In this document: piece by piece, positions 17,960 through 25,556 of the stretch | Layout of the letters: every line of letters begins with the position of its first letter | Position numbering within the stretch: the stretch's first letter is position 1 | Assembly: GCF_018390575.1 (NCBI RefSeq) | Contig: NZ_JAHBCJ010000004.1 | Span: forward strand, 292,214-356,213 | Direction: 5' to 3' | DNA from: Bhargavaea massiliensis | GTDB taxonomy: Bacteria > Bacillota > Bacilli > Bacillales_A > Planococcaceae | DNA length: 64,000 nt | Made by a program: the position numbers and the translations under genes | The notes under the pieces: generated by a model | What the model was told of the DNA's origin: nothing | The model's database searches: none | Seen by the model: the letters and a program-made list of their open reading frames with translations, nothing else

Positions 17960-18799
17960 TCAGTCCCAGTAATACATGAATCCAATCGCACCGGGACCGG
18001 TATGGGTACTGATGACGGGAGAAGTGAACATCATCTTCACGTCATTGAATCCGTCCTCTTCAATCATTTGCTTGAGCGGGTCTGCCATCGCCAGGCCGTT
18101 AGCATGCGAGATGCCGACTGCCCGGAGCTTGCGGCCGACCGTCTGCTCTTTGAAGCTTTTGAACAGTTGTCGCACAACCTGCTTGTGACTTCTTGCCTTC
18201 CCTACAGGTGTATAGACCCCGTCCTTCAGGGCCGCAATCGGCTTGATGTTCATAAGCGAGCCGATCATGGCCTTCCCTTTTCCGATTCTGCCGCCCTTGA
18301 CGAGGTTTTCAAGTGTATCCACCACCACATACAGTGCGGTGTTTTTCCGGATCGTGTCAACCCGCTCCAAAATCTGCTCGAAGTCTTTCCCGTCCTTCGC
18401 CATTTTGGCAGCTTCAAGAACCTGGAACGACAGGCCGAAGGAGATGAACTCCGAATCGATCACGGTTACGTCGGCATCGGCCAGTTCGGCTGCCGCACGT
18501 GCCGACTCGACGGTCCCGCTCATGCCGCCGGTCATATGGATGGACAGGATCTTTCCGCCGTCCTTACCGAGAAGCTCGTACAGTTCCTTGAATACACCGA
18601 CGGGCGGCTGGGAACTCTTCGGCAGTTCCTCGCTTTTCCCCATCATGTCCAGGAATTCTTCCGGAGACAGATCGACCTGATCCACGTACGTTTGGCCGCC
18701 GATCTGGATGGAAAGCGGCACGACGTGGATGCCGAGCTCGCGGACGGTCTCCCTGCTGATATCTGCTGTTGAGTCTGTTACGATATGAATGGTTGTCAT
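17960..18799 (-). CDS. DegV family fatty-acid-binding protein
   Basis: A 279-residue member of the DegV family, which binds free fatty acids for FakA-type fatty acid kinase in Firmicutes. The N-terminal MTTIHIVTDSTADIS, PLSIQIGGQTY, SQPPVGVF, HMTGGMSGT and LENLVKGGRIGKGKA are all diagnostic; the Ser/Thr residues of the first and fourth motifs contact the fatty acid head group. ATG chosen with AAGGGGCGACAAG upstream; 28 codons of open frame before it run into the promoter region shared with the divergent hemolysin III gene. Confidence 0.92.
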   Translation of the reverse strand: MTTIHIVTDSTADISRETVRELGIHVVPLSIQIGGQTYVDQVDLSPEEFLDMMGKSEELPKSSQPPVGVFKELYELLGKDGGKILSIHMTGGMSGTVESARAAAELADADVTVIDSEFISFGLSFQVLEAAKMAKDGKDFEQILERVDTIRKNTALYVVVDTLENLVKGGRIGKGKAMIGSLMNIKPIAALKDGVYTPVGKARSHKQVVRQLFKSFKEQTVGRKLRAVGISHANGLAMADPLKQMIEEDGFNDVKMMFTSPVISTHTGPGAIGFMYYWD

Positions 18800-18902
18800 C
18801 TTGTCGCCCCTTAAGATTGCGCTGATTCGCTTGCTGGTATTGGTGGTAAGAGAAGAATAGAATCCGGCGGACGGCAAAGTCAAGAAAAGAGAGGTGGAGG
18901 CA

Positions 18903-19532
18903 TTGGCCTTTGACTACAAAAACAACAGGGAAGAGTTGTGGAATGCCATCACGCACGCACTCGGTTTCGTCCTGAGCATTCCCGCACTTGTCTTCCTCAT
19001 CCTGAAAGGAAGCGAATATCGGTCTGCACTTCATGTGACCGCCTATACCATTTTCGGCGTGTCGATGCTGGTTCTGTACCTCATGTCGACATTGCTTCAT
19101 AGTATGCCAGCCAAATATAAGCGATTCTTTTCAATCCTCGACCATTCGTCGATTTATGTGCTGATTGCGGGCACCTACACCCCGCTCGTATTGACCTCAC
19201 TCGGCGGGGCGCTTGGCTGGACCCTGTTCGGTATCGTATGGGGACTTGCAATCCTGGGAATTCTGTTCAAGGTATTCTTTATCCACCGGTATGAAGCGGT
19301 ATCCCTCATCTTCTATATCGCAATGGGCTGGCTGATTGTCTTTGCAATCCGCCCTCTCCATGCGGTGATCGGCACCGGCGGGATTACGTTGCTCGTCATC
19401 GGCGGCCTGTTGTATACCGTCGGTGCCATCTTCTATGCCTGGCGCCGAATTCCTTACAACCATGCCATCTGGCACCTGTTCGTCATCGGCGGAAGCGCCG
19501 CGATGTATATTTCCATATTGCTTTATGCGTGA
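18903..19532 (+). CDS. Hemolysin III / YplQ family seven-helix membrane protein
   Basis: A PAQR-like membrane protein of about 209 residues with seven hydrophobic segments. REELWNAITHALGF at the start, STLLHSMP, LDHSSIYVLIAGTYTP and the C-terminal HAIWHLFVIGGS hold the His/Asp residues thought to bind zinc in this family. The start is uncertain: TTG at 18903 has AGAGAGG 8 bases upstream, and GTG at 18894 is in frame but badly spaced. Despite the name, haemolytic activity is doubtful; a membrane-stress role has been described in related proteins. Divergent from degV. Confidence 0.88.
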   Translation: MAFDYKNNREELWNAITHALGFVLSIPALVFLILKGSEYRSALHVTAYTIFGVSMLVLYLMSTLLHSMPAKYKRFFSILDHSSIYVLIAGTYTPLVLTSLGGALGWTLFGIVWGLAILGILFKVFFIHRYEAVSLIFYIAMGWLIVFAIRPLHAVIGTGGITLLVIGGLLYTVGAIFYAWRRIPYNHAIWHLFVIGGSAAMYISILLYA

Positions 19533-19573
19533 AAGGCAGCCGGGTTCCCGGCTGTCTTTTCGTTTGTCCGGAT

Positions 19574-20338
19574 TTAAGCCGTCCTGCCGGGTTCCTGTTG
19601 CCGTTTTTCCGCGGCCCGTTCTGCCGTAGCTTCGCGGATCCTGTCTTGGATGAGCCGGGTGATTTCTGCTGCTGATCGGCCGAGGATCTCCTGGTGGCTG
19701 ATCGGCTCCAGAACATCCACCGTGACATGGGCCGGACGGATCCGGTTGTTGTTCTGCTCCATGATGCTTGAAGTTCCATGGATGGCGACCGGGACGATCG
19801 GGACACCGCCCTCTTTCGCGATACGGACGAATCCGGTCTTGAAGTCGCCCGGCTTTCCGCCCCGGCTCCTCGTCCCCTCAGGGAAGATCAGCATGGAATG
19901 ACCGGAACGGAGTTTTTCCGCCATATCCCGGATGGAACGGACGGCGCTGCGCCTGTCCGACCGGTCAATGAATACGCAGTTCATTTCTTCCATCCACTTT
20001 CGGATAACCGGCAGTTTCCTGACTTCTTCTTTCGACATGAATCCGAACGGCTTCGGCAGACGGGAGATTAAAACCGGGATGTCAAAGTTTCCTTCATGGT
20101 TGCTGACGAACAGCACCGGGCCGTCCGGCAATGCCTCTCGGATCGACATGCTGATGTCACTGTTTGTCCTGTTCAAAATACCGGTTGCCCACTTTCTCGG
20201 CTCCCTGCTGACCGTATCGGCCAGCTGTTCCGGAGAAGCATTGTGCTTGATCCGGCGAACTTTCCTGAGGGCCGGGATGGTAAAAGGCAGATAACCGAAA
20301 AGATAGCCATATGTCCGGATGGATCGTACCACGTTCAA
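19574..20338 (-). CDS. PlsC-like 1-acyl-glycerol-3-phosphate acyltransferase
   Basis: A 254-residue membrane-bound acyltransferase that would make phosphatidic acid from lysophosphatidic acid. The catalytic NHEGNFD motif (NHx4D type), FIDRSDRRSA, and the glycerol-phosphate-binding FPEGTRSRGGK are visible, followed by VPVAIHG. The start is a TTG whose last base pair block overlaps the dfrA stop (TTTGA), implying coupled translation. Position next to dfrA resembles B. subtilis ypkP. The last 20 residues are Arg/Gln-rich. Confidence 0.88.
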   Translation of the reverse strand: MNVVRSIRTYGYLFGYLPFTIPALRKVRRIKHNASPEQLADTVSREPRKWATGILNRTNSDISMSIREALPDGPVLFVSNHEGNFDIPVLISRLPKPFGFMSKEEVRKLPVIRKWMEEMNCVFIDRSDRRSAVRSIRDMAEKLRSGHSMLIFPEGTRSRGGKPGDFKTGFVRIAKEGGVPIVPVAIHGTSSIMEQNNNRIRPAHVTVDVLEPISHQEILGRSAAEITRLIQDRIREATAERAAEKRQQEPGRTA

Positions 20339-20826
20339 AGAGTCTGCTTCCTTTCGTAAATCCGGTAGTCATACCGGATGCCGTCACCTGATTCATGTTC
20401 TTCCGACCGGGAAACGAGAACCCAGCCTTCCTTGTAGTCGGGGAAATAGGTATCTCCGTCGAACGGCTGCTTGATGAGTGTGATGTAGAGCCGGTCCGCC
20501 CGCTCCATCAGTTCATTGAACAGTCCCGCGCCACCGATGACCATCACTTCCGGCGCATATTCTTCTGCCCGGCTGATCGCTTCCTCAATGGAGTTCACGA
20601 CAACCGCACCGTCCGCGCAATAGTCTGGATTGCGGGTGACGACGATATTCAGACGCCCGGGGAGCGGACGGCCGATCGATTCGAACGTCTTGCGTCCCAT
20701 GACCATTGCCTTGCCCATCGTCTGTTTTTTAAAATAAGCCAGGTCACCAGGCAGATGCCACGGCAACTGATTGTCTTTTCCGATCACGAGATCCGGATCG
20801 TGTGCCACAATATAGGAAATCATCAA
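20335..20826 (-). CDS. dfrA: Dihydrofolate reductase
   Basis: Reduces dihydrofolate produced by ThyA using NADPH. The 163 residues include VIGKDNQLPWHLPGDLAYFK with the catalytic Asp, GRKTFESIGRPLPGR, and VIGGAGLFNELM. Follows thyA by 15 bp, overlaps the acyltransferase gene. This thyA-dfrA pairing is the usual folate/thymidylate unit. Confidence 0.97.
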   Translation of the reverse strand: MMISYIVAHDPDLVIGKDNQLPWHLPGDLAYFKKQTMGKAMVMGRKTFESIGRPLPGRLNIVVTRNPDYCADGAVVVNSIEEAISRAEEYAPEVMVIGGAGLFNELMERADRLYITLIKQPFDGDTYFPDYKEGWVLVSRSEEHESGDGIRYDYRIYERKQTL

Positions 20827-20841
20827 TAGTCCTCCTTTTGA

Positions 20842-21786
20842 TCAGACTGCAATCGGCGCTTTGATCCTCGGGTGCGGATCGTATCCATCCACGCGGATGT
20901 CCGACGTTTCCAGCTCGAAGATCGACTTATCGCCAGTCTCAATGACCAGCTTAGGCAACTTTCTCGGTTCGCGGGACAGCTGCTCGTTCACCTGGTCGAA
21001 GTGATTGGAGTAGATATGCGCATCGCCGAGCGTGTGGATGAATTCTCCCGGTTCAAGTCCGGTTTCGCGTGCGATCAGATGGGTCAGGAGCGCATAGGAA
21101 GCGATGTTGAACGGCACCCCGAGGAAAACATCCGCACTGCGCTGGTAAAGCTGGCAGGAAAGCTTGCCGTCAGCCACATAAAACTGGAACAATGTGTGGC
21201 ACGGCGGCAGCGCCATGTCTTCCACCTCAGCCGGATTCCATGCACTCACGATATGGCGCCGGGAATCCGGGTTGTTCCGGATCGATTCAATGACGTTCTT
21301 GAGTTGGTCGATTGTCCCGCCGCGCCCGTCCGGCCACGAACGCCACTGCCTGCCGTAGACAGGTCCGAGGTCTCCATAAGCTTCCGCGAACCGGTCATCC
21401 GACAGCACCTTTTCACGGAACTTATCCATTTCCTCATTCAGAATTTCCTTGAATTCTGGATCCTTTGCTGCACGGCGGCCGAAGTCTGTCATGTCGGGAC
21501 CGCTGTATTCCTCGCTTTTCACGTATTTTTCGAATGCCCATTCATCCCAGATCGGGTTTTTTTCCGCGATCAGTGTCCGGACATTGGTGTCCCCTTTGAT
21601 GAACCAGAGCAGTTCCGAGACAATCAGGCGGAACGCTGTTTTTTTCGTTGTCAAGAGCGGGAACCCATCACTCAGGCCGAACCGCATCTGATGGCCGAAA
21701 ATGCTCCGAGTCCCGGTACCCGTGCGATCCCCCTTGTCTGTCCCGTTTTCCAAAATCGTTCTGCAAAGCTGCAGGTATTGCTCCAT
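20842..21786 (-). CDS. thyA: Thymidylate synthase (ThyA type)
   Basis: Methylates dUMP to dTMP with methylene-tetrahydrofolate. 314 residues, i.e. the long form with a roughly 50-residue insertion relative to E. coli ThyA, as in Lactobacillus casei. Catalytic Cys in [24 protein letters not shown] near the start, [10 protein letters not shown], and the C-terminal [11 protein letters not shown] are present. GGAGG lies 8-9 bases before the ATG. First gene of thyA-dfrA-plsC unit. Confidence 0.97.
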   Translation of the reverse strand: MEQYLQLCRTILENGTDKGDRTGTGTRSIFGHQMRFGLSDGFPLLTTKKTAFRLIVSELLWFIKGDTNVRTLIAEKNPIWDEWAFEKYVKSEEYSGPDMTDFGRRAAKDPEFKEILNEEMDKFREKVLSDDRFAEAYGDLGPVYGRQWRSWPDGRGGTIDQLKNVIESIRNNPDSRRHIVSAWNPAEVEDMALPPCHTLFQFYVADGKLSCQLYQRSADVFLGVPFNIASYALLTHLIARETGLEPGEFIHTLGDAHIYSNHFDQVNEQLSREPRKLPKLVIETGDKSIFELETSDIRVDGYDPHPRIKAPIAV

Positions 21787-21946
21787 CGATTCAACCTCCC
21801 ATGGTCCGAATCCGGACCGTACTCCATGCAGGATTTTTATGTATGTCTTCTTTCCGGAAAAACAGGTTTCCGCATTCTTATTGTACGGGAGAATCGGAAG
21901 GGAATAAAGAAAAGACCCGACTGGGAAATAAGTCCCATTCAGATCT

Positions 21947-22531
21947 TCACGACAGCCATTTCGGCGGTGTATTTTTGGACCAGAAGATATCGCCCAGCTC
22001 GATATGGCGGCTATATCCGTCTTCAGAAGTGTGATAGTGAAAATTGAAGAAATACCCGTCGAGCGGACGCTTGTCCGTCCGGACGTGGAAGCGGATCAGG
22101 TCCTCGCCGCTTTCTGTGTCGAAAATGTGAAAGATTTTTTCCGAATAGCCGCCTGCCGGCTGTTCGCTGATGGAAAGTGAGCGGACCGCATCATCATCAA
22201 TAGTAGCGAGCGTCATCTCGATCGCTTCTTCAATCTTCGGGAGGATGACCTGATCGAACTCGCCGGAGATTGCCGGCCCGATTTTGGAACCGAATTTTTC
22301 GTAGGATTGATCACGCGCTGCAACTTTTGCCAGCTCCGAAAATGGTGCTTCATCAGATTCTATAAGCGTTGCCGGCAATTCTGCAGCAACAGCGGCGCCG
22401 GTAGTGCCTGCAATCTCCTTCTGGCCACGTTCGTCCAGCAGCTGATCCCAGATTTCATGGCTCGGAGTAATAAAGCCGAAGGTGACAAGCGCAACGGCAG
22501 CCATCAGTGATTTCTGGATCCACTTCTTCAT
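21947..22531 (-). CDS. ypjP: YpjP-like exported protein of unknown function
   Basis: A 194-residue protein with an N-terminal hydrophobic helix (residues 5-22) acting as signal or anchor, then a soluble domain that ends with [21 protein letters not shown], typical of the YpjP family found only in Bacillales. ATG chosen by GGGGGGAAGACC upstream; 71 codons of upstream open frame lack a start signal and overlap an oppositely transcribed small gene. Its place just before thyA-dfrA matches B. subtilis. Function unknown. Confidence 0.82.
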   Translation of the reverse strand: MKKWIQKSLMAAVALVTFGFITPSHEIWDQLLDERGQKEIAGTTGAAVAAELPATLIESDEAPFSELAKVAARDQSYEKFGSKIGPAISGEFDQVILPKIEEAIEMTLATIDDDAVRSLSISEQPAGGYSEKIFHIFDTESGEDLIRFHVRTDKRPLDGYFFNFHYHTSEDGYSRHIELGDIFWSKNTPPKWLS

Positions 22532-22666
22532 GGTCTTCCCCCCGTTTTCTTCTATTGGCCGGCAGATCCTGCCTCTGTTTTGTATAGTGGTTTCCTTCTC
22601 GCTGTTTTCATTGTACAATAGACGAGGACTGAATATAAATAGTTCCCAAGCTCCAAAGGAGGTACA

Positions 22667-22747
22667 ATGATGGACGCAAGCATCTGGATCGGAATCGGCT
22701 TCCTCGGGCTTCTTGCCTATCTGAGCTACTTCAACTTCACCCACTGA
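22667..22747 (+). CDS. 26-residue single-helix membrane microprotein
   Basis: The peptide MMDASIWIGIGFLGLLAYLS followed by YFNFTH is nearly all one hydrophobic helix. AAAGGAGG stands 4 bases before the first ATG and 7 before the second, a near-perfect ribosome binding site, and two hairpins follow the stop. These features make translation likely. No family recognised. It is transcribed opposite to all its neighbours. Confidence 0.6.
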   Translation: MMDASIWIGIGFLGLLAYLSYFNFTH

Positions 22748-22781
22748 TCAGCAATCAAACGCCCCCCTTTTCGGGGCACGA

Positions 22782-22814
22782 GAAACTCCCTGAGCATACC
22801 GCTCAGGGAGTTTC
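22782..22814 (+). terminator. Terminator after the 26-residue gene
   Basis: A 13-bp perfect stem GAAACTCCCTGAG/CTCAGGGAGTTTC with a 7-base loop, followed by TTCTTCT. A smaller GCCCC/GGGGC hairpin precedes it at 22761-22777. May also serve the convergent minus-strand gene. Confidence 0.8.
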
Positions 22815-22846
22815 TTCTATAGTTACGGAAACCGCTTTTTGATCCA

Positions 22847-23065
22847 TCAGCCGGTTGTAGGCATTTTCCTCTTCAACAGGGCGGCAGACAGAATCTTATG
22901 GGTTGCCGAAAGGTAAATGGCCGCGGCTTCCGTGTTGCCCGCTTCCGCCTCCTCGATTCCCTTAGGGATCTGTTCAAGGAGCAGGTCTATTTTTGCCCTT
23001 GTCCGCTCGCGGGCATCGTGGATCTGATGAAGCCGTTCAAGTTCCTGTTCAAATTGGTCACACAT
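22847..23065 (-). CDS. Small hypothetical cytoplasmic protein
   Basis: A 72-residue, strongly charged, probably all-helical protein (MCDQFEQELERLHQIHDARE). AAGGAGATATCGCA gives a clear ribosome binding site before the ATG. No family recognised and no metal or nucleotide motif. It stands alone between two terminators. Confidence 0.6.
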   Translation of the reverse strand: MCDQFEQELERLHQIHDARERTRAKIDLLLEQIPKGIEEAEAGNTEAAAIYLSATHKILSAALLKRKMPTTG

Positions 23066-23137
23066 TGCGATATCTCCTTGTATCTTCCGGGCTCATTTGA
23101 TTACAGAAACTCACATCATTTTCTTTAAGCGATCATC

Positions 23138-23173
23138 AAAACCCGCCGTGCAATATTGGGCACGGCGGGTTTT
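23138..23173 (-). terminator. Terminator of ypiP operon
   Basis: A 14-bp perfect stem AAAACCCGCCGTGC/GCACGGCGGGTTTT with an 8-base loop. On the minus strand it ends in TTTT and lies 8 bp past the ypiP stop. Confidence 0.88.
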
Positions 23174-23181
23174 GTCTCTGG

Positions 23182-23964
23182 TCAAACTTCTATATAACCA
23201 TAATGAAACTTTGTGTTCGGGCGGTCGATGCGTGTGAAGCCGTACCGGTCGAACAGCTCCGAGCGGTAGTGGGCTTTCAGCACGACTCTCCGCCTGGCGA
23301 CCCGCACAGCTTCCGTAAACAACCGGTCGTCCGGCCGATCATGGACGCCGGCGGAACGGAGCGGCGCAAAAGCGGCCGCTTCCTCGATCGCTTCCTCGAA
23401 CATCGGATCCAAGTAAACGACATCGTAGCTGCCCGTCTCGCAGCTTTCCAGAAAATCGGCCGCTTTCGCATTCCGGACATCGATCCGGTGCATGGCCTCC
23501 AGCACCTCTTCCGGTGAGTCGGTGTAGGTCGCCAGTCCATGCCCGACAATATAAGTGACAATCGGGTCCGCTTCACAGGCTGTCACCAGACCGGAGGGGC
23601 CAGTGACAAATGAAGCGACGGTACTGTCCGATGCAAGGCCCATCGTGCAGTCGAGAAACAACTCTCCCGCCCTCAGGCCACACACATCGACCATGGCGTC
23701 ATTTCCTCCGCGCTGCAGCCGTTTGATACGGATGGCGGCAAGGCCCGGGTGGAAAAACAGCGGCTTCACATCAGGGTTGGTGTGGTACTCATACCGCTCC
23801 TTGCCGGCAACGACGACCGGCCGGCCATATTCCCGCATGAGTTTCCTGACAGAACGTTTTTTGCGCGGCTCAAATTCTGTGCCGATTTCACCCGCCACTT
23901 GCGTTGCAAGCCGGACACTCTCACCGTCCGGATGCTGGCCGGTGGTGACGATGGGCAGATTCAC
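23182..23964 (-). CDS. ypiP: YpiP-like class I SAM-dependent methyltransferase
   Basis: A 260-residue protein with the RsmJ-like methyltransferase layout. The SAM loop is LDCTMGLASDSTVAS, an acidic residue ends strand 2 (TACEAD), and DVVYLDPMFE carries the NPP-like DPM motif of nucleic acid N-methyltransferases. The substrate is probably RNA (inference from RsmJ). Overlaps brxA by 4 bp. The brxA-ypiP pair also occurs in B. subtilis (yphP-ypiP). Confidence 0.82.
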   Translation of the reverse strand: MNLPIVTTGQHPDGESVRLATQVAGEIGTEFEPRKKRSVRKLMREYGRPVVVAGKERYEYHTNPDVKPLFFHPGLAAIRIKRLQRGGNDAMVDVCGLRAGELFLDCTMGLASDSTVASFVTGPSGLVTACEADPIVTYIVGHGLATYTDSPEEVLEAMHRIDVRNAKAADFLESCETGSYDVVYLDPMFEEAIEEAAAFAPLRSAGVHDRPDDRLFTEAVRVARRRVVLKAHYRSELFDRYGFTRIDRPNTKFHYGYIEV

Positions 23965-24395
23965 TTCACCATCTGCCGGAGAACTCCGGATATGTGTGAC
24001 TGGACCTGCTCCAGGTCATGGTCTTCGATCTGCTCACGCGGAATAAAGTATTTTAGCTCGGAGCCTTCAAGCACCGCAATTGACGGAGAACTCGGAGGCA
24101 CTTCTTCGAAATAGCCACGCATTTTCTCTGTCGCTTCCCGGTCCTGCCCTGCGAACACTGTGACGAGGTTCTCTGGTTTTTTGTCCAGTTCCTCCAGCGC
24201 CCCTGTTACCGCAGGGCGCGCAAGTCCTGCCGCGCAGCCGCAGACGGAGTTGATGACGACGAGTGATGTGCCCTCTGCCGACGCCATGAATGCATCCACT
24301 TCCTCGGCTGTCGTCAGTTCCTGGAACCCCTGTCCTGTCAGTTCGCGGCGCATCGGTTCCGCCACCTGTTTCATGTACGCTTCATATGCTTCCAT
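23961..24395 (-). CDS. brxA: Bacilliredoxin BrxA/YphP family
   Basis: Thioredoxin-fold de-bacillithiolase that removes bacillithiol from oxidised protein cysteines. The CGC active site is in VINSVCGCAAG at about residues 49-57. The 144-residue length and the sequence EVPPSSPSIAV (cis-Pro loop) fit. It implies the cell uses bacillithiol. Lies 3 bp after ypgR. Confidence 0.93.
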   Translation of the reverse strand: MEAYEAYMKQVAEPMRRELTGQGFQELTTAEEVDAFMASAEGTSLVVINSVCGCAAGLARPAVTGALEELDKKPENLVTVFAGQDREATEKMRGYFEEVPPSSPSIAVLEGSELKYFIPREQIEDHDLEQVQSHISGVLRQMVK

Positions 24396-24398
24396 CGT

Positions 24399-25535
24399 TC
24401 ATTCCCCTTTCGCTTTCGTTCTCATCTCGGTCATCTGTTTCCACATCGATCCCTTTGCTTCCTCCCCGCCCTCGATGCGCGCCTCGGCCATCTTCGCCTG
24501 GAGCTTGACCTCGAATTCCGGATCGTCTTCCATTTCCTTCAGGGCAGGGAGCGCTTTTTCCGTACCGGTTTCGTACAGGTACATCGCACCGCGCCAGCGG
24601 ACGATTTTGCTTTTGTCCTTGAGCGTGCGGATGGCGAGGTCCTCGAATTCAGGGAATCCGAGGTCGCTCATCGCGTCGGCTGCCGTGCGGCGGACAGGAG
24701 CGCTCTTGTCTTCCATCGCCTTCTCGATATACGGGACGACCGCCGGGTCCTCAATCATGCCGAGATAAACGACGGCCAGGCGGCGGACGGACATCTTCTC
24801 ATCCTTCAGTGCTTCCATCAGGAGCGGCACATCGGACATATCCGGGTCAGGCAGCTGGTCCAGCAGACGGAACCGTTCTTCCCAGCTGTCTGCCGCCTGG
24901 TACTCGTCAAGCGTCACTTTTCGGCGGCCGAGGACCGGCGATTCTTTCGTCTCGCTGCCGGCTTCCATGATGGCATCCAGCCGCTCCTGCGGGTAGGCGG
25001 CTTCAATCTCCTTGACGACCTCTTCGCCGATTTCCTTTTTGTCGCCGTACCGGATCCCATAATCCGCCCATTTGCGCTGAAGGATGTAGTTCTCGTCGTC
25101 CCCTTCCATAAGCGAATTCATCGCGTCGACAAACCGCTGTCCGAGACCGAATCGTTCCTCGCCGCGGTCGTCGAACACTTTTACCTGGAGCGGGACGCCT
25201 TTATATTGCTGGACATGGATGTACAATTCGCCAAAGTGCTCGTCCGCTTCCGCCGCTTCGGTGCTTTCCTCTTCCTGCTCCTCTCCGAACACTTCGCGGA
25301 CACCGGCCAGGATCGGCTCCCAGTCATACTTGCCGCTCCGCTCGATCGCGAAAAAGTCCATGACGTGATAAATGCCTTTCACGCCTTCGATATTGAAAAT
25401 CTGCCGGATAAACTCCGGAGCTTCATCCAGGCTGTCCGGCTTATAGTTGTATGCCTTGCCGAACGGCAACTCCCTGTCGATCACGACTTTCATCGAGTTC
25501 GGGCTCGGCGTCGGTTCGATTGTAATGATTTTCAT
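24399..25535 (-). CDS. ypgR: YpgR / conserved virulence factor C family: NifU-N domain plus HEAT-like repeats
   Basis: A 378-residue two-part protein. Residues 1-85 form an Nfu/NifU N-terminal-like domain (IEPTPSPNSMKVVIDRELP, GVKGIYHVMDFFAIER). Residues from about 215 to 360 contain HEAT/PBS-lyase-type repeats (LLMEALKDEKMSVRRLAVVY, APVRRTAADAMSDLGFPE, SKIVRWRGAMYL). Known in Staphylococcus as CvfC. Exact biochemical role is unknown; involvement in iron-sulfur or redox maintenance is suggested by the Nfu part and by the adjacent bacilliredoxin. ATG with GGAGG 8 bases upstream. Confidence 0.85.
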   Translation of the reverse strand: MKIITIEPTPSPNSMKVVIDRELPFGKAYNYKPDSLDEAPEFIRQIFNIEGVKGIYHVMDFFAIERSGKYDWEPILAGVREVFGEEQEEESTEAAEADEHFGELYIHVQQYKGVPLQVKVFDDRGEERFGLGQRFVDAMNSLMEGDDENYILQRKWADYGIRYGDKKEIGEEVVKEIEAAYPQERLDAIMEAGSETKESPVLGRRKVTLDEYQAADSWEERFRLLDQLPDPDMSDVPLLMEALKDEKMSVRRLAVVYLGMIEDPAVVPYIEKAMEDKSAPVRRTAADAMSDLGFPEFEDLAIRTLKDKSKIVRWRGAMYLYETGTEKALPALKEMEDDPEFEVKLQAKMAEARIEGGEEAKGSMWKQMTEMRTKAKGE

Positions 25536-25556
25536 GTCTGATGCCTCCATTGTAAA

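Noticed and set aside
17039..18772. Open frame of 577 codons antisense to ypmR and degV
   Set aside because: Spans two real genes and a terminator on the other strand; no ribosome binding site or domain.
21905..21945. Terminator after ypjP
   Set aside because: Only a 5-bp GGGA/TCCC-type stem is possible and no T tract follows.
22590..22640. Promoter of the 26-residue gene (TACAAT about 50 bp upstream)
   Set aside because: A -10 is visible, but the -35 at proper spacing (TTTCCT) is too weak to list.
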